From contig OY725502.1 in the NCBI GenBank assembly GCA_963281255.1, positions 3,410,001 to 3,474,000 of the forward strand: DNA of 64,000 nt, read 5' to 3'. The stretch comes from Aphrocallistes beatrix (taxonomy: Eukaryota > Porifera > Hexactinellida > Sceptrulophora > Aphrocallistidae). The notes below the pieces were generated by a model that saw only the letters and a list, made by a program, of their open reading frames with translations, was not told where the DNA came from and did no database searches. Both the position numbers and the translations under genes were made by a program. Below, piece after piece: positions 30,425 to 41,193 of the stretch (position 1 is the stretch's first letter; each line of letters begins with the position of its first letter).

Positions 30425-30792
30425 ATTTCCTGACCTCCCACTTCTAATGGAATGTCCGCATAACCGATTACTTTCACGGGATTACTGCATAGTCCAAAAA
30501 CACTGTTTGGGGAGGTCACCATATGGTTCTCTAATCCTAACTTTCGTAGCGTGTTAACATCCATTACACACGGTTTCGCTCCGGTATCCAGTAATGCCAC
30601 AATTTCTTGCCCTTTGATTCGAACTTTTACCGTTACTGCTTCTTCTCCTGACCCAATCTGGTAGACCCTATCTCTTCTCTCACCTGAAGGTACCCTCCGG
30701 TTTCCCCAACTTCCCGGCTTAACCTTGGGGCATCTAAACTGTGTGTGTCCCTTTTCCCCGCAGATTGCACACCACCCCTGACCTCTTTTCAC
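30421..30792 (-). CDS. Gypsy zinc knuckle and aspartic protease
   Basis: 123 residues. CAICGEKGHTQFRC is a complete CX2CX4HX4C nucleocapsid knuckle; further on IVALLDTGAKPCVM is the DTG active site of a retropepsin, followed by the LG..... hydrophobic flap region. The frame overlaps its upstream and downstream neighbours by 4 nt each, which resembles translational coupling but is also what single-base indels would leave. Confidence 0.85.
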   Translation of the reverse strand: MKRGQGWCAICGEKGHTQFRCPKVKPGSWGNRRVPSGERRDRVYQIGSGEEAVTVKVRIKGQEIVALLDTGAKPCVMDVNTLRKLGLENHMVTSPNSVFGLCSNPVKVIGYADIPLEVGGQEI

Positions 30793-31510
30793 CCATGACC
30801 TCTTTTACCGCAAGTATAACACTCCATTCCACTCGATTGTTTCTCTGGTTGGGTCCTTTCCTTACGGGTAGCTTGCTTCCTTACTAGATTCACCTGTTCG
30901 TCCCCCGAGGAGGAATCCATATTGTCTTCTTTGGTCACCGTATCTTCGCTCCTTTTTACCATTGTGTTTCTTATCTCCCTTCGTGGTCCATTACGCACTT
31001 CTATGCCACCATCGACTTTATGTACTATCATCGGTTTTCTAATTTCACCTCTGCGCCACCCTTGATCATCAGCAATCCCCTTTTCCGCTAACATGGTGCG
31101 TACTTCCAATATAAAAGCTCTCCCATCCTCGTCCGTTAATTCATTACCCTTTTCCGCCATCCAACGACGTAACGGTACTTTTAGTTCCCTCGGAAGTTGA
31201 GTAACCACATTAGTACAGGCTTGTCGTATTGTGTGTTTGGCTCAGCTTCAAACTCGTCGATCACTGGGTCTAAATTCTCCCGCAACAATTTGAAAGCGTC
31301 ATCCAGTGTATCCATGCCCAATGCTACTGAAGCTAGACTACGTTCCGCCTCCCGTCTGGCCACGTATACAGGTAGCATTCTAATCGCCGCCTTCTCACCT
31401 CCGTCAGCTGTAATTAACGTAGCCACTGCAGCCCTAAACAAGGGTTCCCATTCCTCAATTCGCTGTCCTTCCTGTAAGGGCGGAATTGTGATTGCCATTG
31501 GCGTTGCCAT
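30789..31510 (-). CDS. Gypsy Gag, in two overlapping frames
   Basis: 31181-31510 encodes the first 109 residues (starts MATPMAITIPPLQEGQRIEEW) and 30789-31208 the next 139, overlapping by 28 nt in a different frame. The second ends in the start of a zinc knuckle (CYTCGKRGH). Gag packages the RNA and builds the particle. The shift between the two could be a real indel, programmed frameshifting or sequence error. Confidence 0.75.
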
Positions 31511-31553
31511 CGGTCCCTCGTCAAGAATGATCCGAATCGTTGAACGATATTTA

Positions 31554-31768
31554 TGTGATATGACCGAAGTCTATTCTACACTAACACGTGCCCGAATATA
31601 TTGGGATATAGATAGAGTAAGTATTGAGTACTAGAGAAATATCGTTCAAACAGAATAGCAATGAACCGGAACTAGTAAGACTAACAAGTTACACGAAACT
31701 ATGAAATAGACGCTTAGGTTGACTAAGAATGCTAGTGTCTTTCTACAGGTTTCTAAATCCTCATAACA
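31554..31768 (-). repeat. 5' LTR of the Gypsy element
   Basis: 215-bp repeat with TG...CA ends; Gag begins 44 nt inside it at 31510. It should carry the element's promoter. No primer-binding site could be matched to a tRNA with confidence. Confidence 0.92.
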
Positions 31769-32875
31769 GATGATTAGAACGAGAGTGTACCAATTTAATG
31801 TATATTGTGAAAGAATTAGAAAATTGCAATAATAAGGATTTCATATAAAATTATAAAAAAATACAACTTCAATTCAATACAGTATCCTTGGAATTAGAAG
31901 ATTTGTGCTAGCCCTGTATCCCATGTACCTAGGCGAAAATAAAAAGACATAATACCAATTGAGTCATAGAAATTAAAAGATATTTTCTGAAGATCGAAGA
32001 TCTTAGTATATACCTAAGTTGACTAATTCACGAATTAATGAATTATTCGAATAATTCGAATAATTCATAATTCATCAAGCCTGAGAAGAATTATTCAAAA
32101 TTGAATGTTTTTTACGAGAAAATATCATAAATTATATGGATGAATTTTTCAAATAATTCACAATTCGTGATTCTGAACTATTCGAACAATTCATAATTCC
32201 TGAATTATGAATTATTCGAATAATTCATATTTCAGGAATTATGAATTATTCAATAATTCATAATTCTTTGCCATTTTTTAATGAATTAGTCAACTTAGGT
32301 AAATACTGTATATATTGATTATAGTAGCCGGGGCTAAATTATTAATTTGTATCCCCATTTACTACTTAAAGAAAAATTAATATTTCAGATCTAAGAGACT
32401 TTCAATGAATATAATCACAAGAGTGTTGATTCAAGAAATGTTCGAAGGGATGAGTTTACCGTTAATCATTCTTCTAAGGATTAAAAAAAAAAGGAGTCAA
32501 AAAACGAATTCGACTTTGCGAATTTACAATCCATGTTTAGTCAAAAAAAGTACCAGCAAAGTTATATCAAATCATTTTGAGTTGGCAAAAAAATAAAACA
32601 TTGAAGCGGGCATATTTGAAATTGAATGGATCAGTAATCAGAAATGAGTTCGCTATCAGCTCTAAATGATTAATATAGCTCGGATGTACCATCATTTTGG
32701 CAATTAAAGTGTGTTCTTTTGGCAAAAACCCTGAAACGTCAATATTTCGGCAAATAAATTCTATAATTTTGGCACCCAAGATAAGAGTCACAATACAAAT
32801 TATTTGCCAAAATAATGTTAGCCAAAAAAACACAATTTAATTGCCAGAATAATATTACATCCAATATAGCTCTGA
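31769..32875. other. AT-rich intergenic with GAATTATTCGAATAATTC repeats
   Basis: From about 32036 to 32300 the sequence is an irregular array of self-complementary GAATTATTCGAATAATTCAT units. At 32600-32870 there are scattered TTTTGGCA/TGCCAAAA inversions, probably a decayed MITE. No gene; the small frames here are low-complexity. Confidence 0.6.
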
Positions 32876-35800
32876 TCATATTTTGAAAACGAACCTTTTA
32901 TCAGTGACTTGAGTTAGTTGTAGGAAAGAGTCCTTCCTCCTAACAGATTGATATATCATGAGAATGGAGATGAAATGAGGTAGAGATGAAGCTAGGACGA
33001 GAGGGCTATATGGTGCCTGTGAGTAGCATGTGACTATGACTCCTAAATGGAATAGCATTTGAGCGCTAGAGTCAGGGTAGCGACAGTATCGGTATAGACC
33101 GGTTGTACACATGCTGTCTGGGTCCTTCATCTCTTGTTTGTCTCTCTGCCACTCTGATACAGCTGAAATAAAGGATATAATATATTAAAAAGGAATAAGA
33201 GAAGACTAAATTCCATGCGAGAATCCTTAACCGAAGAATGCTGGCAATTTTTTCTTGATATTTCAATCTATTATATCTCTTGCAATTTTCACTTTTTTGA
33301 AATGAATTTTGAGTCACACTTTCCTCTAGTCATGATCTTTAACCTGTTAGGAAAATTTAAAAAAAGTTTACCGATTACTTATCATGGATCAGTGGACTCC
33401 TTGCAATATTTCTCTTCCAAGAAAAGTTATTTCTCTTAGAATATCCATACAAAATATAACTCCAAACCATCCGATCAATTTTCGCTGGCAGTCTTGCGTT
33501 TTTAGTCTTCCCCTATACTCGGAAATATTTGTGAAATCTAGGCAAATTAGACAAAATGGAATTTCCTAAAAAAGCGCAAATCCATGATCATAATATTATC
33601 AATAAATCCATTATGATACCTCACATTTTAAATTTGGTACGGATTTTAATGGATACACTATATACAAGAATATCCACCAAATAGAATCGTATTCTACGCT
33701 CTAAATACTAGAGTGATACATCGGAATGTTCATATTTCCATATTTCCTTGAATAATCGCTGGGATGATTATTCAGGAGAATACGATATTCCTTGATCCCA
33801 TCCTATATATGTTACAGTTAAAACGTCAAATCAGTTATTATGTAAATTACCTGATAAAATTCAGTTTTTATGTACCGTAAACTGGGGCGACTTTGGCCCT
33901 AAGAGGTGGCATTGTCCCACAATAGCAATTTTAATAAAATATACTCAAACTTATGAATCAATGTAATCACATTGATAATACGTATGTTGAATGAAACTCT
34001 CAATATATCCAAAGGTATTTAAACCGCAAAATTTCTAAGTTTGAGTATATTTTATTAAAATTGCTATTGTGGGACAAAGCCACCTCTTAGGGCCAAAGTC
34101 GCCCCAGTTTACGGTATAATACCTGGAAAATTCCAGGCATTTTCCATCAGTTATTATGCATGCTTGAAATTTTCAGGTATTTTACATTATAACTGATTTG
34201 ACGTTTTAACAGTAACATATATAGCGTATCCACTTATTCCATTGTGAAGGCAACCAGTTCTCACCTAGGAGAGCAGTGCCAGCTAGCACTAAGGAGAGTC
34301 CTGGGATGGGAGTAGAAGCGGTTGCAGGGTCGGAGAAGACCACGGAGAGGTATGGCATTAGGTTGGACAGACCGAGGTAGATGGATCTGATGAGACAGGA
34401 GAGAATGCGTCCTACCACTCGAGATTCGAACGACTGCTCTTCACTGGAAGTGCCTATGTAGAATAGAGAAAACGAACAAATAAATGGGGCACCTGCATTT
34501 GTCAGAATCTTGAAGTTGTCATTAGTCAGAATTTCCTTCACTGGCATTGTCAGAATCTGTTTAATCGAGTTATGATTTTGGCAGAATCGGTTTTATTGAG
34601 TTCTTTGTCAGAATGGAATTTCTATAGTTCAAGTAAATGGTACTCAACCACCCCGTCACGAAATTAAAATGCCATTTTCATACTCAATTGGACACTATTT
34701 CGAACTTAAAGGGCCCCTTTTCACACCTTTCTTATACATATTACTCTCCAAAATGCTCACTTTCGCTCTCCCATTCATTCTAAAAGAACAAAATGCCACT
34801 CAACCACCCTCTCACGGAACTAGAGTAGAACTCCCATTCTAACAAAGTCAGAACTCAATAAACCGATTCTGATAAACGCCAGTAAAGGAAATTCTGACTA
34901 ATGACAGCTTCAAGATTTCGACAAATGCAGCGTCCCCAAATAAATAATATAAACCATTCGTAATCATTGATTAAATTTAAGCATTCATCAATGCATATTT
35001 CCATATGAATCGTTGAACTCTTAACTACACAACTACAGAGGTATACGCCATATATAACCGTGGTTCTCAATCTTTTTTCACTCTGCGGAACCCTTCTATC
35101 AATGTTCACCAACCACGCAGATCCCTGTATAGTCTACGGCCCAGGTTAAGAACCACTGACATATATAAATACCTTGAGGTCGAAGAAAAAATATTGCTAT
35201 AAGTATGTTATAATCTCAACATACTCCGATATAGTACAAATTTAAAATTGGTTTGGTTTCGGCCGGTTTTAGGCCTGAGAAAATATGGTATGGTAGAAAT
35301 AGTTTGCACAACAACCGGAAATAGTTCGACTTTCCAAAAAAGGAAATAGTTCACATGAAAACCACCATTAATCGTGATCATAAAAAGTTGAACTATTTCC
35401 TTTTTCGAAAAGTCGAACCATTTCCGCATTACCGAAAATATCATTATACCGTAAACTAGGGCGACTTTGGTCCTAAGAGGTGACTTTGTCCCACAATAGC
35501 AATTTTAATAAAATATATTCAAACTTAGAAATACTGCAGTTTAAATACCTGTGGATATATTGAGAGTTTCATTCAACATACTATCATGTGATTACATTGA
35601 TTCATAAAATTGAGTACATTTTATTAAAATTGCTATTGTGGGACAAAGTTACCTCTTAGGGCCAAAGTCGCCCCAGTTTACGGTATGTCATATGTACGAT
35701 CCTGACTTAAATATTGGGCATTAGGATCGCTCGATCACGATCGACTAATTTCCTACTTAAATATGAATAGATTATTCACCGCCAGCAGTGAGAATGGTCC

Positions 35801-36259
35801 CGGGGTTATTAAACTGAGTATCGAATGAAGCATCCATGGTGTCCTGGTTCCAGAGTCTGTACGTGTGATGCAGCACCAATCTCGCTCCTGACAGCCCGAT
35901 TATCCCGCTGAGGAGGAGAGCATCCGGTGAGACCTGACTCCCACCGAGTCTATAGCAGCTCACATTATACAGGGAAAGTCCAATCACACTCAGACCCATG
36001 CCTATTTTTTCTCTCGAGCGAGATGGTGTCCGCATCATGACCAGGACATTGAGGGAGAATGGAATGCAGAAGGAGATCCCGTAACTGCCGGCGATGTGAG
36101 CAGCTCGACGTATTTCTAAGACGAGGGTCCCCATAGACTTGTCTGGGTCTGTGGGTAGACGGAGTGCGTAGGTCCATTTCAGGAGCAGCACGTAGCCCAC
36201 TAGCTCCAGGCTTGACATAAGGGAGAGTGCATTCCCCATCTGTGCAGCAGCTGTAAGGC
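32876..36259 (-). CDS. Polytopic membrane protein with ICMT/PEMT/DUF1295-like C-terminus, 3 exons seen
   Basis: Exons on the minus strand are 35780-36259, 34265-34453 and 32876-33162. All junctions are phase 1 with GT-AG sites (acceptors ...CTACATAG and ...TTTATTTCAG; donors GTGAAT and GTGAGA), and the exons give about 317 continuous residues. The first exon follows a pyrimidine-rich acceptor at 36260-36285, so at least one upstream exon with the start codon is missing. The chain has several hydrophobic segments; near the C-terminus EWQRDKQ...TGLYRYCRYPDSSAQ resembles the TGLYRYSRHPNYxG signature of isoprenylcysteine/phospholipid methyltransferases and DUF1295 (5-alpha-reductase-like) proteins, with the usual His-Pro-Asn changed to Tyr-Pro-Asp. 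An enzymatic role in the ER membrane is possible but unproven. Both introns consist largely of MITEs. Confidence 0.55.
33815..34212. mobile_element. Inverted-repeat MITE hosting a second nested MITE
   Basis: Outer ends CAGTTAAAACGTCAAATCAG and the inverse CTGATTTGACGTTTTAACAG are flanked by TA. Inside it, 33875-34114 is a complete second MITE. Confidence 0.75.
33875..34114. mobile_element. CCGTAAACTGGGGCGACTTT MITE, copy 1 (nested)
   Basis: A 240-bp near-perfect hairpin: CCGTAAACTGGGGCGACTTT at the left, AAAGTCGCCCCAGTTTACGG at the right, flanked by TA on both sides. The arms extend for about 85 bp (AATAGCAATTTTAATAAAAT). It lies in the middle of the older element 33815-34212. Confidence 0.9.
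34470..34945. repeat. Foldback MITE with GTCAGAATC modules
   Basis: Left-arm blocks (AAATAAATGGGGCACCTGCA, TCTTGAAGTTGTCATTAGTC, TTTATTGAGTTCTTTGTCAG) recur inverted on the right up to ...AAATAAATA. It fills the intron directly upstream of the exon at 34265-34453, starting only about 17 bp into the intron. Confidence 0.7.
35058..35160. mobile_element. Tiny hAT-like MITE
   Basis: CCGTGGTTCTCAATCTTTTT at the left and ...GGTTAAGAACCACTGAC at the right are inverted; ATATATAA flanks both sides (35050-35057, 35161-35168). About 103 bp. Confidence 0.65.
35287..35433. mobile_element. GGAAATAGTTCG palindromic MITE, copy 2
   Basis: Same ends and internal modules as 24542-24716 (GGTATGGTAGAAATAGTTTG ... 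CGAACCATTTCCGCATTACC). Confidence 0.75.
35449..35683. mobile_element. CCGTAAACTGGGGCGACTTT MITE, copy 2
   Basis: CCGTAAACTAGGGCGACTTT to AAAGTCGCCCCAGTTTACGG, flanked by TA (35447-35448, 35684-35685). Same 80-90 bp inverted arms as the nested copy at 33875. Confidence 0.88.
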
Positions 36260-36420
36260 CTATTGTTAGAGAGTAGAACAGAGGTGTAAGAATTTTATAC
36301 CTTCACGAATTTGAATAATCCTGGACTAAAGTGAAGACAAGCTTGTACATGTCAACCTGAGCAGGACACTCGAGAAAATTAGCTCAATAGAAGATTGGAA
36401 AAAGCGTGACAGTTGGCAAG

Positions 36421-36550
36421 CAGTGGCGTGGCTATGGGGGGGCCTAGGCCCCCCCAAAATTTTTACAATTTACTAATTTAACCTACTACACTTTTTCAAA
36501 GTTTGTCACATGATCTTGAGGCCCCCCCAAATTTTTTCACCTGGCCACTG
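36421..36550. mobile_element. 130-bp hAT MITE with perfect 8-bp target duplication
   Basis: CAGTGGCGTGGCTATGGGGG to ...TTCACCTGGCCACTG, flanked by TTGGCAAG at 36413-36420 and 36551-36558. It carries internal inverted GGCCTAGGCCCCCCC/GAGGCCCCCCC blocks and interrupts a copy of the ACAGTTGGCAAG dispersed repeat. A relative lies at 42934. Confidence 0.92.
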
Positions 36551-36835
36551 TTGGCAAGTAAGAAAGCTATTGTAGACAGATCGAAAAATCGTTCCGATTA
36601 GTGGAATAATTTCACTATTCCAATGGGGAATTAACGATAATCAATTTGTAATGTTAGAATATAGCGGTTGTTATTTAGTAATGTTTACTTTTAATTAACG
36701 AGGTTTCATAAACATCGCTTTAATTAACCCTAGATTATCGAAAAGTCGCGATATCGCGGATATCTCCAGGCATTTTCAATGGGAAAGAAGCCATAAAGTT
36801 GTACCACTGTGGTACATTTCGGTAGTCTTAGGTCA

Positions 36836-37256
36836 AAACTTAGCATATATTAAAAAGTCCATTGCGCATGATCAATTGGCACATTAGGGAGGAATACAAT
36901 CCCAATGGTGAAGAATGGAGCTTTTAGGTCCGATTGATAGGATTCTCTGCTCGGTCAGAGGCGTTTTAGTTGGAGATTGGATCAAAAAATGAGCGATTAG
37001 AGGCTTTTTTGCACTAAAATTCAATGCAATGTGGAGGTTTTAGCGACATTAATTTTTGGAATAGTTTTGCATATATAGAAATATTTTAAGTGATTTTTGC
37101 ATATTATATGCAAAGAGATGATAGATCATGCGCAATGTGACGATTGCGCATGCGAATGGACTTAGTCCAACCGATCGCCCGCAATTGGTCAATTGATCAT
37201 GCGCAGTGTGACGATTGCGCATGCACAATTGACTTTTTAATACCTCAACTTAGAGG
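36836..37256. repeat. Inverted repeat with CATGCGCAA blocks
   Basis: 36850-36890 (ATTAAAAAGTCCATTGCGCA then TGATCAATTGG) is matched inverted by 37200-37245 (CAATTGATCATGCGCA ... GACTTTTTAAT), and CATGCGCAATGTGACGATTG occurs twice on the right. Probably a decayed MITE. The surrounding 36560-37610 interval has no gene. Confidence 0.6.
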
Positions 37257-37611
37257 CGGATAAGAATAGAACTTTGGTGTTCGGCTTCGCGCAGTTGTAG
37301 TGTATTGCGATGGAACTTAGCTGGTCCGATCAGCATTTTCAGTTCAAACCAGCATGATCATAGAATTTACAAATTATTTGGATCAAATTAACTAAAATCA
37401 AACTTGGGATCCCGCCCTCGAGTACCAGACTCATTCGCACCCTTAAAACCCTGCAATTCCATTGTTCAGCACATTTTTTTCAATGTGCAATTCCTACTTC
37501 GCACGGCGCTAAATAGGAATATTTTAAAACACAAATTATTTCAAATATGTTGCGGCAAGTAAGAATATTCCAATTTGGCACTGAAAACATATCCCCATAC
37601 ATCCCAAGTGA

Positions 37612-37707
37612 GGGCATGCCTAATTTCCGGGACGGCACGGGACCATTCCGGAAATTATTGATACATAATTTCCGGGACGGTCCCGTCCCGTCCCGGAAAT
37701 TAGGCAT
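37612..37707. repeat. GGGCATGCC palindromic family, copy C
   Basis: GGGCATGCCTAATTTCCGGG ... CCCGGAAATTAGGCAT, 96 bp. The same flank (ATACATCCCAAGTGA) occurs on both sides, consistent with a target duplication (8-bp core CCAAGTGA) plus loss of the right terminal bases. Confidence 0.82.
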
Positions 37708-37813
37708 ACATCCCAAGTGACCAGCATTTCCAATCAAAGCCAGGATGATCCGAGGGACTACAAAAATAATTTTACTCAATTGTAGCCCAGTTTACTTATT
37801 CAATATTGTAAAT

Positions 37814-37882
37814 CAGCGCCGGCGCCAAGGTTTTGAAAATGGTCCGGTTAAACCGTACCCACCGTACCAGTGGCACCGGCCC
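37814..37882. mobile_element. Tiny hAT-like MITE (CAGCGCCGGCGCC)
   Basis: CAGCGCCGGCGCCAAGGTTT is roughly inverse to ...CAGTGGCACCGGCCCTG; TGTAAAT occurs on both sides. A related degenerate stretch is at about 41585-41670. Confidence 0.55.
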
Positions 37883-38057
37883 TGTAAATACCTATTTTTT
37901 AAAATAAATTAATCAGTTTTGATAGTAATTTATTTCTTAATTCCATTTATATATACAGTTTTGATTAGAGACTCTGTCAGGAGTTGGGCTCTATGTATAT
38001 CAATTTACAATGCTTCCCGCCAAATGTACTGTATTACATCGTCAGATCTATTTTGAC

Positions 38058-39004
38058 CTATTCTCGAACTAAAAATGGTGCATAAGGTTGGCCTTGCCCT
38101 CTTCTCGAACACAGAACAATATCGTTTGCTTCTTTGGGATTCATAGTAAGAGGTGGGTGAGAAAAGCCTTTGAAATCCACCCAGCATCCATCCGTCCCAC
38201 CGCAATTGAATTTATATTCTTGCGCTAATAGAGATAGCACTGCTTGATCGTATCGATGGTTTCTTAAGCTAGATCCTTTAGGCGCAATGCATTCCTCTTT
38301 CAACGCGCAGTTTACTGCGGTTTCAACGAATTTAGCAATAGTTTCCTTTCGTGGATGTTGTTTCTTCAATCCAAGTGTCGCGCCTGATAGCTGCCAAATC
38401 TTTAATTTGATTCCAAGATATTCCTCAGTGAGAGGATGAGTCAACTTTTTAGATTTAGCTATATCTTGAGTTTGAAGTGAAAAAAAACCTTCTTCCCGAA
38501 TTCTCTTCCGTATAGGGTCGATCTTATTCCTGAATTCTTGTCCAGAATCTTCCAAGAAAATGTTTTCATACTTATGAAATGTTTCATTCAAAATTATCAA
38601 TTTCCAAGCGTATTTATACAAGGATTTCACATGAGGAGGGTAGAGTGAGAAGTTGAAATGGAAAACTTGAGTATTCTTCCAACGTTTGATATCTTCAATC
38701 TGGCTCTTACACATTCCTAAGTCGTACACAATTATTCTAAGTTCTGGCTCCCAATAATGTACAGACCCAACGAAATTCTTCAATCTATTAAAGAACACTT
38801 TGTTGGCATAAGTTATTATGTAGAGATCATTGTATTTCTTTTGATCGATAAATTTTTCTTTTTGACTTGAAAATGTGTCGACATCTGGATATCGTATGCA
38901 ATAGGGTACATAAGGAAATATATATATCTCCAACCTAGGTTACCCGCCAAACAGAAGATGAGGAAAATAATTAGACATTTTAGAAGTCCTCTTTTTCGAA
39001 GCAT
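38058..39004 (-). CDS. Type II membrane glycosyltransferase-like protein (DUF1647-like), with a 2-bp frameshift
   Basis: The ATG at 39004 starts an N-terminal anchor (LLKCLIIFLIFCLAGNLGW); the frame then shifts near 38928, where ATATATATA is 2 bp longer than the matching site of the truncated copy at 25732. The main frame continues to 38058. Total about 314 residues. The luminal part contains YNDLYIITYANKVFF, WEPELRIIVYDLG, a central W-K-L-I-I...YENIFLEDSG block and HRYDQAVLSLLA, which resemble the NADH-dependent-looking DUF1647 proteins of nematodes and other invertebrates that are presumed Golgi glycosyltransferases. That family link is from memory. Fixing the repeat slip would restore an anchor to the enzyme; without it, an internal start would give a protein lacking the anchor. 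Confidence 0.55.
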
Positions 39005-39055
39005 GATATAACTATAGTATAATCTCCTTTCGATGATTATAAAATTTTGATTCAT

Positions 39056-39531
39056 GTCAATTCAGAGCAATCTACTTGTACTTTAGGTATATGCACTGCC
39101 GCGCTCAATATACTTGGACTAAGGATGGATTATATAGTTGAGGGATTTCACAACATGAAACAACCTGACCTTGAACTTGGTTAGATTCTGTTCAGTTTGT
39201 GTTTTTACCATCTTAATTTCAAAATCTTATTTTAAAACAAATTTTATTCTTTTTGTTTTGACTTATAATTAGTCTAAACTTATCACAGTGGAATATGATT
39301 ATTAGCAAATTGCGCCTGCGCTGTAGAACCATGAGTATTGTGATTGAATTACTTAACTTTATTCTATTACATTGACTTCACCGTTCATGAACCCGATAGC
39401 ACTAAGTATGTATTATTAATTTATTCTTCTTGTTAGCATAACCACCAAATTAATAGTCATTAGTCAGTACTTCTAATAATCATTACTTTTTAACTATAAA
39501 TTCTTACTGAATAGCCTAACAATACAAAAAT
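39056..39531. other. Intergenic between divergent genes
   Basis: AT-rich 500-bp spacer between the minus-strand glycosyltransferase-like gene and the plus-strand NHL gene; likely carries both promoters. A TATAAA-like ACTATAAATTC lies at about 39494. Confidence 0.4.
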
Positions 39532-40626
39532 ATGGTTTCCCAAAACCCATTTATCCAGGTTGAACTTTATATCCTTACAACTTTCAATGATCTGATAAAA
39601 AAACTGACAATTAGAAGGGAAAAATTGTTGGAAGAAATCGGGAGATTGAAATCGCGGTATGAAAAAGAAAGGGATCGAAGAGATGAATTAAAAAGGGTAG
39701 AAGAGGGTATTGTAGCAATGGAAAAGGTTAAAACACCAATCCCAAGGGAATCAGTGAAGTGCTTGCACAAGAAACTGGATTATCTCCAACAACCAATTCT
39801 TCCACCAATTCCTCAGATCGAATGCTCAAAGATTGAAAAGTTAGAGGACTTTGACAAGTTATTTTTAGAATACAAACTACAACCAAAACACACTGTGGGG
39901 AAAAAGGGAACTGGAGGGCTGGAGTTCAACGGACCGCGTGGCATCGCAACAGATGAAAAAGGTAATTTATACGTAGCTGAAATGAGGAACAAACGCATTC
40001 AGGTACTTAGCTCAGATTGTGAGTACCTTAATCAGTTTGGAAAGGAACATTTGCTAAGTCCCCATTCAGTAGTTATACATAGAAATTGTGCTATCGTAAC
40101 CGACAGGATAGCACATGTCGTGGTCAAATTTTCGCTATCAAACTATAAGTTAGATGCTAAGTGCGACTTAGGGTTTGATAGTCCATTAGGTTTAGATGTA
40201 GATAATGACACAGTGTATGTTGCCAATTCAATGAAGAGATCTATTGCTGTTCTATATTTAGACCTTGATAATATTGTGATGGCGATAAGTCATAGCAAAC
40301 TGGAAGAACCAGTAGATGTCAAAGTAAATCAAAACAATGTATTTGTCGCTGAAAAACAAGGGGGTAAAGTATTTATATTCTCTAAATCTGGTAAGCTAAA
40401 TAATACCCTCCTAGCCTTAACAGTTGGAATCGATTTTCTCTGCTTTGGGACGAATGGCAATATGATCATTTGCGATACCCAAAATAAAAGGATCACTATC
40501 TTCACAGCAGAATGGGACTATTCATTCCATATCGAGACGGACTACAAGCCGACGGGAGTAGCGGTGAAATCAGATGGTACTATTCTCTGTTCGGATAAGA
40601 CGAATAATATGATCCAAATGTATTAG
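39532..40626 (+). CDS. Coiled-coil NHL-repeat protein (TRIM-NHL-like without RING)
   Basis: 364 residues in one exon. Residues 15-70 are a charged coiled coil (LIKKLTIRREKLLEEIGRLK...ELKRVEEGIV). From about residue 120 a six-bladed NHL propeller follows: FNGPRGIATDEKGNLYVAEM is a textbook first blade, with further blades at SPHSVVIH, SPLGLDVDNDTVYVAN, EPVDVKVNQNNVFVAE, GIDFLCFGTNGNMIICD and KPTGVAVKSDGTILCSD. No RING or B-box lies in frame. NHL propellers bind RNA or protein; RING-less coiled-coil/NHL proteins are common in invertebrates with expanded families. Specific role unknown. The ATG at 39532 is the first in frame; an upstream exon is not excluded. Confidence 0.85.
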   Translation: MVSQNPFIQVELYILTTFNDLIKKLTIRREKLLEEIGRLKSRYEKERDRRDELKRVEEGIVAMEKVKTPIPRESVKCLHKKLDYLQQPILPPIPQIECSKIEKLEDFDKLFLEYKLQPKHTVGKKGTGGLEFNGPRGIATDEKGNLYVAEMRNKRIQVLSSDCEYLNQFGKEHLLSPHSVVIHRNCAIVTDRIAHVVVKFSLSNYKLDAKCDLGFDSPLGLDVDNDTVYVANSMKRSIAVLYLDLDNIVMAISHSKLEEPVDVKVNQNNVFVAEKQGGKVFIFSKSGKLNNTLLALTVGIDFLCFGTNGNMIICDTQNKRITIFTAEWDYSFHIETDYKPTGVAVKSDGTILCSDKTNNMIQMY

Positions 40627-40825
40627 GAGTTGACATACAAGTGTGTTTGTGTTTGTGCTAACTAGTAAATAGGATCAACATGTAGTAGCTAGCTCACAAT
40701 GATTTTGGTAGATAGGTATGTGAGACATTTATCTTTTTAGTTTATATTTAGAATTATTAGTTTGTTTTGTCTGAGATATTGAATTTGATACTACTGACGG
40801 GGATGGTGAGGAGAATAGACATGGG

Positions 40826-41193
40826 CAGGGCTGGGGTTGGTTAACCGATATTCGGGGTCGGTTATTTGGTTTCCTCCAGGGCGGTTAACCGGTTAACCGA
40901 TGTCAATATTAATTAGTATAAATATGGATTTGTTGACTAATATTTAACCTGATATTGAAAAATTTACAATCTTCAGTGGTCTAGAAATATACTATTTGTT
41001 TAGGAAAATTGTAATAATATTGTAATATCAAAATTTTAGAAGTAATATTCATGAATCTTCATCGGAAAACAATGAAATTAGTATAAATATTTAGAAAATA
41101 AAGCAGATCGGCTACCCGATCCAAGATTTTCTTAACCGTTAACCGTGATTGACGGCGGTTAGCCGGTTAACCGGTTAACCGAATCCAGCCTTG
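40826..41193. mobile_element. GGTTAACC-rich MITE, copy 1
   Basis: CAGGGCTGGGGTTGGTTAAC to ...GTTAACCGAATCCAGCCTTG, 368 bp, with multiple CGGTTAACCGGTTAACCG clusters near both ends. Flanks ACATGGG and GCATGGG match at 6 of 7. Two further copies lie inverted relative to this one in the Gypsy relics at 47400 and 52761. Confidence 0.8.

Larger units (their letters stand above)
26976..31768 (-). mobile_element. Full-length Ty3/Gypsy LTR retrotransposon
   Basis: Two 215-bp direct repeats, 26976-27190 and 31554-31768, bound a 4.8-kb element read on the minus strand. They begin TGTTATGAGG and end TCATATCACA in the element's orientation, are identical by eye, and are flanked by the 4-bp duplication GATG (26972-26975 and 31769-31772). 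A purine tract (minus strand AAAAAAGGAGGTGA, 27191-27204) abuts the 3' LTR. Order of domains is Gag, zinc knuckle, protease, RT, RNase H, integrase, which is the Gypsy order. There is no envelope gene. Coding is split into six overlapping frames. Identical LTRs imply recent insertion. Confidence 0.93.

Noticed and set aside
37480..37779. Candidate first exon (MSKIIFVVPRIILALIGNAGH) of the membrane protein at 32.9-36.3 kb
   Set aside because: No good phase-1 donor follows before the GGGCATGCC repeat, and part of the sequence is a small repeat also found at 59147; evidence is too weak to join it.
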